Shown here in pieces: positions 58,401-64,000 of a stretch of DNA of 64,000 nt. Position numbers and translations under genes: made by a program. Each line of letters begins with the position of its first letter. The first letter of the stretch is position 1. The notes beneath the pieces were generated by a model. That model was not told where the DNA came from and ran no database searches. It saw nothing but the letters and a program-made list of their open reading frames with translations. The DNA is from Coturnix japonica (taxonomy: Eukaryota; Chordata; Aves; Galliformes; Phasianidae), in assembly GCF_001577835.2 (NCBI RefSeq), contig NC_029530.1, forward strand, positions 248,001 through 312,000, read 5' to 3'.

Positions 58401-58900
58401 GTAAAAGAAGGTATCAATATTGCTTTAATCGTGGCAATAATTCCTCTAAAAGTGAAATATGATGGAATTTGAAAAATCCATTGATAGGAAGCAAAAATGA
58501 AATTACCCATGAACACACACACATATGTATTAAAGTCACTGAATTCTCTACACAATAACATGCTTAGGTTCATAAAACTAATTTTGAAACCAGACACAAG
58601 GTAATGCTCCAACTTGGTCGGGGTATTTTTAAAGGTGGTGAATGCTCTAAAGGAGGACAAGAGGGCTGTAGGATGTGAATAGGCCAGCTTTTTATTTTAC
58701 AACTTGGAAACACAAACCCACGCTAGTGGCAGAAAGGGCAATCCATTTTGTACACTGAAACAGACAAAATGGGAAACAAAACCCAAGGAATTTCAATACA
58801 AGTACTCAGCTTACACACAAAGCCAACAAACAAACACGAGGGTAGGGATTTTTTGGTCAATTTCTACATGATCTCAATTTTTTTTTGCGCACATCTGAGC
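55500..58900. other. Probable body of the pri-miRNA, no gene recognised
   Basis: GC-richer at 56.1-57.5 kb. A 306-codon plus frame (56577-57497) passes through a lysine/glutamate low-complexity tract made by an A-rich repeat; not a credible gene. Confidence 0.4.
56853..56924. repeat. Polypurine A/GAA/GA tract
   Basis: About 70 bp almost entirely A and G: A12, then GAA units, then GA repeats. It creates artificial poly-lysine in one frame and poly-phenylalanine in another. Confidence 0.92.
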
Positions 58901-58907
58901 ATTCGTG

Positions 58908-58910
<3 letters not shown>

Positions 58911-58954
<44 letters not shown>
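58911..58954. repeat. (GT)22 microsatellite
   Basis: 44 bp of uninterrupted GT on the plus strand, about 115 bp beyond miR-301b in the direction of transcription. The minus-strand transcript would read (AC)n here. Confidence 0.98.
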
Positions 58955-58958
<4 letters not shown>

Positions 58959-59067
58959 AATCAGAGCAGGGGGATGGTTCCCTGCCAGAATGTATTAAAT
59001 GTCTACAGAATCCCATCATGTCAGGGGCCGGGTGTGCAACAGTAACTGATCATGAGGATGTATTAGG

Positions 59068-59150
59068 ACTGGAACCAAATGCTTTGACAATATTATTGCA
59101 CTGCTTTATTTGTGCAGACAGTAGTGCAACATTGTCAGAGCCAGCGATAC
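59068..59150 (-). ncRNA. MIR301B: miR-301b precursor hairpin
   Basis: On the minus strand the 3p arm (59103-59079) begins CAGUGCAAUAAUAUUGUC and continues AAAGCAU, which is miR-301b-3p. The 5p arm (59141-59120) reads GCUCUGACAAUGUUGCACUA, close to the human 301b-5p. The arms pair along most of their length with a small bulge and a loop of about 16 nt. The seed AGUGCAA is the same as in the miR-130 hairpins on either side. Confidence 0.95.
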
Positions 59151-59357
59151 CAGCAGCCACTGTCACTTCTGCACAGCTGCCCTGCATCCTTTTGTAAGGG
59201 ACTGCTACATTACAGTGTTACCCACAATAACGTTTTTATGTTTAGCCCCCAGTAAAACTCTGCATGACAAAGTTTATTTGCGATCGTAATTAGACAAGGT
59301 AAAAAAAAAAACAACAACAAAAAGTTAGTAAAAAAAAAATAGAAAGGGAGGGAGAAA

Positions 59358-59421
59358 GAGGAAGAGAGAGAGAGAGAGAGAGAGAGCACTGTTAGCACTG
59401 TTAGCACTGTTAGCACTGTTA
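59358..59421. repeat. (AG)n run and 9-bp tandem repeat
   Basis: An AG run ends near 59,386 and is followed by four identical 9-bp units gcactgtta (59386-59421). It lies about 0.2-0.3 kb upstream of miR-301b on the minus strand. Confidence 0.93.
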
Positions 59422-59424
59422 GCC

Positions 59425-60320
59425 TGCCTTGTTAACCAAGGCATTCAGGGCTTTTCCTACACGCCCAGTGTATCTAGGCATGGTATGTTATGAAGGTTTT
59501 ATACAATAAAATACTTCACTACAGTAATGGAGAATAGAAGAGGCTTAACTCAGCATCCCCAGATGCACACGTTTCCATAAAACCCAGACTGGCTGCTCAA
59601 TGAATCTGGCCTATGCAATTGAAATAAATCACAACGCCAGCCCCTTCCTGTTCCTTCACAAGTTTTCTTAATTGTGCCGTGTATTTTGCAGTGGTTGACC
59701 AGCACAGACCAAAAAGCCCAGGATGGTGTAAATACACACTGGATGGATTTGCTATGAAGGAAAAACGTTACAGAGATTATTAGACTTTTGTGTACGAAAA
59801 TAGTGTCTGTGCTTCCATCTCACAGGTACCTGAGTGACACCACTCAAAAATAATCATCACAGTCTAAATGCTGCAGATATGTAGAAACAAATCAATAGCA
59901 TGAAATCCCCACAGCTACTGGTAGACACCACCTTAAATACAGATGGAAATGTTTCTGTAAGGGAAAAAGACTATAAAGAAATCACTGTAAAATTTCTATG
60001 TAGATATTATGTGGAAGCATGCAAAAATTCAAGAATGAATTACTCACAAGATATTAGTAAACAAATCAGGTAACGTGATGCCCTGGAAACCCCCAGAAAT
60101 GCCTAGAGCTCATTTTAAATAGAATGTGTTTGAATTATTCTATCCCTTTAATACATAAGTACATATAAAATGTATAACCCAGAATCTCTCCTTATTCAAA
60201 ACCACTCCCACATGTATAAAACCTTATTTCACACACGTGCATAAATACACTGAAGGAGGCATCTATTTTAGGGTTGTTTGCCCAGTCTGAACAGGGTGGG
60301 CTGCTAAAGGGGGTCATGTT
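59425..60320. other. Spacer between miR-301b and miR-130a-type hairpins
   Basis: About 0.9 kb, AT-rich, nothing else recognised. Confidence 0.45.
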
Positions 60321-60321
60321 T

Positions 60322-60398
60322 CTGCCAGCCAATGCCCTTTTAATATTGCACTGCTCATCATAATTGCCAGTAGTACAACAGAAAAAGGGCTCTGGACA
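60322..60398 (-). ncRNA. MIR130A: miR-130 family precursor hairpin (130a/130c type)
   Basis: On the minus strand the 3p arm (60353-60332) begins CAGUGCAAUAUUAAAAGG and ends GCAU, one base from human miR-130a and, as I recall, equal to chicken miR-130a. The 5p arm contains GCCCUUUUUCUGUUGUACUA. The base of the stem (GCCCUUUU against AAAAGGGC) is perfectly paired, then two mismatches, then a paired upper stem. Naming as 130a or 130c is uncertain, because human MIR130A lies on another chromosome (11); the family call is firm. Confidence 0.92.
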
Positions 60399-60504
60399 AC
60401 AGCATACTGCAGAGACTTCCCAATAGAAATGATAAATCAGTTAGAAACTTCTCCAAGTGATGGCCTTCTGTGCAAGGTTTACTCTAAAACAGATCCTATG
60501 ACAT

Positions 60505-60588
60505 TAAAAAAAATAGAAAGAAAAAGAAAAAAAGAAAAAGAGAAAGAGAAAGAAAAGAGAGAGAGAGAGAAAGAAAAAGAAAAAAAAG
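60505..60588. repeat. Polypurine A/G tract
   Basis: About 84 bp nearly all A and G (AAAGAAA and GAGA units), upstream of the miR-130a-type hairpin on the minus strand. Confidence 0.92.
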
Positions 60589-60594
60589 TTTGCA

Positions 60595-61630
60595 AGAATC
60601 ACACTGATCCGGTACCATTCTTTAGAACTCCATTTTCATATCTCATGATGCATCCTGAATGAAGTTCAGCAAGTTTTTAGATAAGCCTGTTTTAGGGGCT
60701 TCTTTCAGTGACAAATGTACTGCACCACAACATGTGGACCAAAGGGCAGAGCTGCACCGTGCTGCTCACATTTCTGGACCTCAGCACGTTTCAGAAGGAG
60801 GTGCAATGAATTAGATTAAATGCTGTCTTAAAGACACAGTGTGGGAGAAGTTCTCATCCCTTCTATCACTTGTATCAGAATCATCTGCTGAAATAATTGC
60901 TATTTATTATGGATGTCCCCGCTAGCAGCTCAACTCGCTTCTATTTATTTTTGAAGCACTGAGGAAGTTTTGCTGTTTTACACAAGCATCCAAACAAGCT
61001 TCCAAAGCAGCTGCCAGCCAGAGGGGCAGAGCTCTCAGAGCCTCTCCTCGCACTGACTGAACGGTGCTATTGAATCTTTCTTTCCTTTTTTGAAAAGAAA
61101 ATGTGGGCACGAAGGAGAAAACAGCAGTTAATAATTGCAAATTAGATATATCCCAAATCTTTCTTGCAAAAAATAACATTTAAAAGTCAACGTGAGAGCC
61201 GTCAGGTTTCAAACTGTTACCATTTGTTTCTTTAAACAACTTCAAACTTAAAAGCTGGACAATGGAACCACCCATTAAATGAGACCACTGGAGGAATTAT
61301 AACCTAACTTTTGACTTCAAAAAACGCAAAGAAATTAAATGCCAGGAAATCCAAACCTGAAAGCAATTTTCCATAAACCGTACAGACCAGCCAGAATCGT
61401 CCCAAGTGCTGACAGGAATTAAACTGAACTGAGCCTGGGCTGAGTGAGAAAATCCACTAAATGAATTCTAATTGTCAACTGTATTGAGCAGCATTCACAG
61501 AAAGCCAATTGGTTTGGAAACGTCCCAACCCAATTACAGTCTTAAACTGTATCACTCTCCGGGTTCATTTTAGTTTTGTCCTCCCCTTTTTTTCTTCGTA
61601 CAGTGATTTCTCCCTAGCCCAGAAGCCGAG
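60595..61630. other. Spacer upstream of the miR-130a-type hairpin
   Basis: AT-rich, no gene or repeat family recognised. Confidence 0.45.
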
Positions 61631-61637
61631 GCTGTTT

Positions 61638-61730
61638 GGAGATGGAGAAACGAGAAGGAAAGAAGGAGAGAAGGGAGGAGAGAGGGGAGGAAAAAAGACA
61701 AGGAGATAAAAAAAGAAGAGGGAATCGGAC
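61638..61730. repeat. Polypurine G/A tract
   Basis: About 93 bp of mixed GGAGA, GAAGG and AAAAAG words, the second of three purine blocks between 60.5 and 62.1 kb (the next is at 62,029-62,077). Confidence 0.9.
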
Positions 61731-62241
61731 GGAACAATGTGCCCGGAGCTCTGCGGAGCCGGGTTTGGTCACTGCGGCCCCAGGTTCGTGTCCGAGGCTG
61801 CGAAGCTCCGTCCCCGGCCCGCAGAGCGCAGCGCACCGAACTGCGGAACTGGGGCAAAGTGCAAGGACGGCAAAGAAACACTTCGGGCTGCGCACCCCGG
61901 TTTATTGCAAAAACTATTTAAGCAAAGCATTAGTTTTACGAGATTTAAATATTAAGCCAATATAAATACTGGCTGCAGATAGCGGGTGACGTATTGCTTC
62001 GCTCTTAGGGGGCTTCGAGCAAAAAACAAACTAAAAGAAAAGGAAAAAAAAAGAAAAGAAGAGGAAAGCGAAGGATCCGGAGCTGTGTGAGCGCTACGAA
62101 TGGACGCGCTGCGCTGCCGGGCTCGGCACGGCTCGGGGCCGCTGCGCTCCCCGCCCGCGGAGCACAAAGGAGCAGCTTGTGGCTCGTGCTCGGTGTCTCA
62201 GCAGTGTCGGCACGGGCGGAATATGGCGAGATGGAAAAGCG

Positions 62242-62276
62242 AACAAACAAACAAACAAACAAACACACAAACAAAC
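62242..62276. repeat. (AAAC)n repeat
   Basis: About eight CAAA/AAAC units with one CACA interruption. Confidence 0.95.
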
Positions 62277-62521
62277 GCCCCGCACCAGCTCGGTCGCAGC
62301 CCGCGCGGCGCTGACTGACGGACGCTCCCCGCCGCATCCCCGCTCCTCCCGGCCGTTCCTGCCCGTACCGGCTCCGCGCTCAGCTCCCGGCCCCGCTCCG
62401 TTTCCCTCCGCCCGTCTCCACGCTCCGGTTCCGTTCTTCCCTCTCAACGCTCCCGTGGGCGGGAACAGCCGGATCCGCTCCGCGCTCCGTGTCCGCCCGT
62501 CCCGCCCCGCTGCCCGCGGCC

Positions 62522-62666
62522 ATTGGCTCAGCGGGGCGGCGCTCCCCGCGGCACCGACCGAGCGGCGGCGGATCCGGCTGGTGCCGCTCAGCCCGAGCCC
62601 CGCACGGCGGGAAGTTGCCCCAGGAGGCGCCCAAAGAGGCGCCCACACACACACACACACACGGGG

Positions 62667-62709
<43 letters not shown>

Positions 62710-62999
62710 TGCGCTGCTCCCCGCTCCCCGCCCGCCCCGCTCGCAGCGCGCAGGGTCCGCCCGCTCCCGGACACAGCGCGGGCCAAGCGCCGCACACCGA
62801 CCTCATGGCGCCCCGCTCCAGCCTCCATCTTTGACTGGTTGACATTCAGCTCCTGCCTGACCAACTCCTCATTAGCATACCGCCCCACCATTGGCCCGGC
62901 CCCGCGCTAGTTTTTGCCACCGCCTCTCCCATTGGCTCGCGGGGAGGATATTTAAAAATATTATCCTCGCTCCCATTGGCGGGCGGCCGCCGACGTCAC
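62522..62999 (-). promoter_or_regulatory. Probable promoter of the miR-130/301 transcript
   Basis: Reading the minus strand from right to left: CRE-like GTGACGTC (62999-62992), CCAAT (62979-62975), a near-palindromic AT block with TTTAAATA (62962-62948), CCAAT (62935-62931), CCAAT (62894-62890), an octamer ATGCTAAT (62878-62871) and another CCAAT (62526-62522). The three close CCAAT boxes are spaced 44 and 41 bp apart, about four helical turns. All four CCAAT boxes point the same way as the miRNAs. Promoter function and use by the cluster are inferred from composition and position. Confidence 0.6.
62644..62707. repeat. (CA)n microsatellite, two tracts
   Basis: A 19-bp CA tract (62644-62662), 6 bp of other sequence, then a 39-bp CA tract (62669-62707). 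The minus-strand transcript would read (UG)n. Confidence 0.97.
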
Positions 63000-63004
63000 G
63001 GCAC

Positions 63005-63370
63005 GCTCTTTATTTTAACAATGAACGCACACACACATTCTTCCATTCACAAATTTCTCGCTCCTTTGCCGCCTTTTCTCCGGGCACATTTTCATTGATT
63101 GTTTGTTCCCGCGGACCCGCCCCGGCCGGATGAGGGGCCGGCACGAGGCGCGCCCGGCGCATCGCGTGGACTCTTGTGCTCGGTAGCGGCGGGGTCGGGA
63201 CACACGACTCGTCTCCAGCGGCCCCTGGGCTCAGCGGAGCGGCCGGTGTCACCCCGCTCAGCCCGGGACACGTTGCGAAGCTCGAGCTCCTTCCCGCTAA
63301 TAGAAAAGCCGGTCCCGCCTCGTCCAAACTAATCCTGAGTCGGTGGCGTTACACGAGCGGTCGTTGCCTT
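63005..63370. other. CpG-rich DNA beyond the promoter
   Basis: CpG-rich with no recognised exon. It could be upstream promoter sequence of the miRNA transcript or the edge of a gene starting beyond the window. Confidence 0.35.
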
Positions 63371-63379
63371 GGCCGGGGG

Positions 63380-63440
63380 TGCCGTGCCGTGCCGTGCCGT
63401 GCTGTGCCGTGCCGTGCCGTGCCGTGCCGTGCCGTGCCGT
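63380..63440. repeat. (GCCGT)12 pentanucleotide array
   Basis: Twelve GCCGT units from 63381 to 63440, only one with a single change (gctgt). Each unit carries a CpG. Confidence 0.97.
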
Positions 63441-63723
63441 GGCGCCCTCTCACAGCCTCACCCGGGGCCGCTTCTCGCTGAGCAGAGCGGGGCTGCGAGC
63501 GCGGGGAGCCGCGGCCGAGGGAGGTGCGCGCTGTGAGCGCCCGCAGCCCCACAGGGATGGGAGAGAGACTGCGGCAAAGCGGGGAGTGGGGATAGGGGGG
63601 GGGGGAGGCACTGCCCGGCGGGATCTGCCCTGAGAACTGTGAGACGAGGATTTCCTGGAGAAAAAAAAAAAGTGTGGAGGGGCCGGAAGAGCAGTTGGGG
63701 AGCAGCCTCTCAGTCTCTCTGAC

Positions 63724-63768
63724 ATCTCTCAGTCTCTCATCTCTCAGTCTCTCATCTCTCAGTCTCTC
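63724..63768. repeat. 15-bp minisatellite, 3 copies
   Basis: Three identical units atctctcagtctctc (63724-63738, 63739-63753, 63754-63768), flanked by similar pyrimidine-rich partial units. Confidence 0.95.
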
Positions 63769-63769
63769 T

Positions 63770-64000
63770 ATCAGAGACGTGTCTTGGGGAGTTCCTGGTT
63801 TTGAAAAGATTCCTGCTGCATTGTTAAGCAAAAAACTCGGTTTGTGCAGTTGTTTTCACCTCTGAAATAAATAGCTCCTCCCGTGGAATCAGCTATTCAA
63901 CCGCTGGTTTCAACAGATGTCGTTCAATAAAATGGTTTCAAAGCTCAAGTGAGGCCAACTTCGCAGCAAATGAACTGTACAAGCTTCAAGAATGTGATAC
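63770..64000. other. Window end, nothing recognised
   Basis: AATAAA words occur near 63,866 and 63,927, but no gene is identified to which they could belong. Confidence 0.35.

Larger units (their letters stand above)
61735..62850 (-). other. CpG-rich 5' part of the miRNA locus
   Basis: CpG-dense DNA downstream of the probable promoter on the minus strand; likely first exon and intron start of the pri-miRNA. No conserved protein is visible: the 265-codon minus frame and the overlapping plus frames carry only dipeptide runs from CA and AAAC repeats. Confidence 0.45.

Noticed and set aside
62094-62891. 265-codon minus-strand open frame and 243-codon plus frame
   Set aside because: Both contain Val-Cys or Thr-His dipeptide runs made by the CA microsatellite; composition artefacts.
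1-64000. CRISPR array, tRNA or rRNA genes
   Set aside because: No regularly spaced direct repeats with unique spacers, and no cloverleaf or rRNA core sequence noticed; the tandem arrays present are simple or minisatellite repeats.
1-64000. Whole endogenous retrovirus or Polinton-like element
   Set aside because: No capsid, polymerase or envelope-like frame and no paired long terminal repeats seen; the unnamed dispersed repeat could be an old fragment of many kinds.

Overview
The window looks like a bird nuclear genome, most probably chicken (Gallus gallus) or a close galliform. It has vertebrate intron-exon genes, CpG-island promoters and chicken-type CR1 LINE ends. Its gene content matches the UBE2L3-YDJC-SDF2L1-miR-130b/301b neighbourhood of human 22q11.21, which I recall as chicken chromosome 15. 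Identifications rest on protein and miRNA similarity recalled from memory; no database search was run.

Layout. Positions 1-16,900 are intergenic with no recognisable coding exon. They hold ancient and CR1 repeats and a possible RFX/CRE/TATA regulatory block near 2.62-2.77 kb. At 17.0-17.9 kb a CpG island carries the UBE2L3 start; four coding exons encode the complete 154-residue UbcH7 E2 enzyme (+ strand, stop at 26,701), followed by a long 3' UTR to about 29.3 kb. YDJC lies tail to tail with it on the minus strand (37,352 down to 31,045, five coding exons, 306 residues). SDF2L1 follows on the plus strand (39,714-41,870, three exons, 212 residues, ending in HDEL); its CCAAT-rich promoter contains an exact ERSE-II site. 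From 44.7 to 47.35 kb there is an orphan CpG-rich region with no identifiable gene.

The right-hand third is a microRNA locus on the minus strand. In transcription order it has a miR-130a-type hairpin (about 60.36 kb), miR-301b (59.11 kb) and miR-130b (51.53 kb, inside its own CpG island). A probable promoter lies at 62.5-63.0 kb, with regularly spaced inverted CCAAT boxes, an octamer, an AT-rich TATA-like block and a CRE-like site. Simple repeats cluster around this locus, including complementary (CA)n and (GT)n tracts that bracket two of the three hairpins.

Function. The three protein genes are unrelated: a ubiquitin-conjugating enzyme, a predicted carbohydrate deacetylase and an ER chaperone cofactor. 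The three miRNAs share the AGUGCAA seed and probably act as one unit. I found no autonomous novel system such as a mobile defence or toxin locus. The best leads are the arrangement of the miRNA cluster, its promoter, the orphan CpG island and the regulatory block at 2.7 kb.
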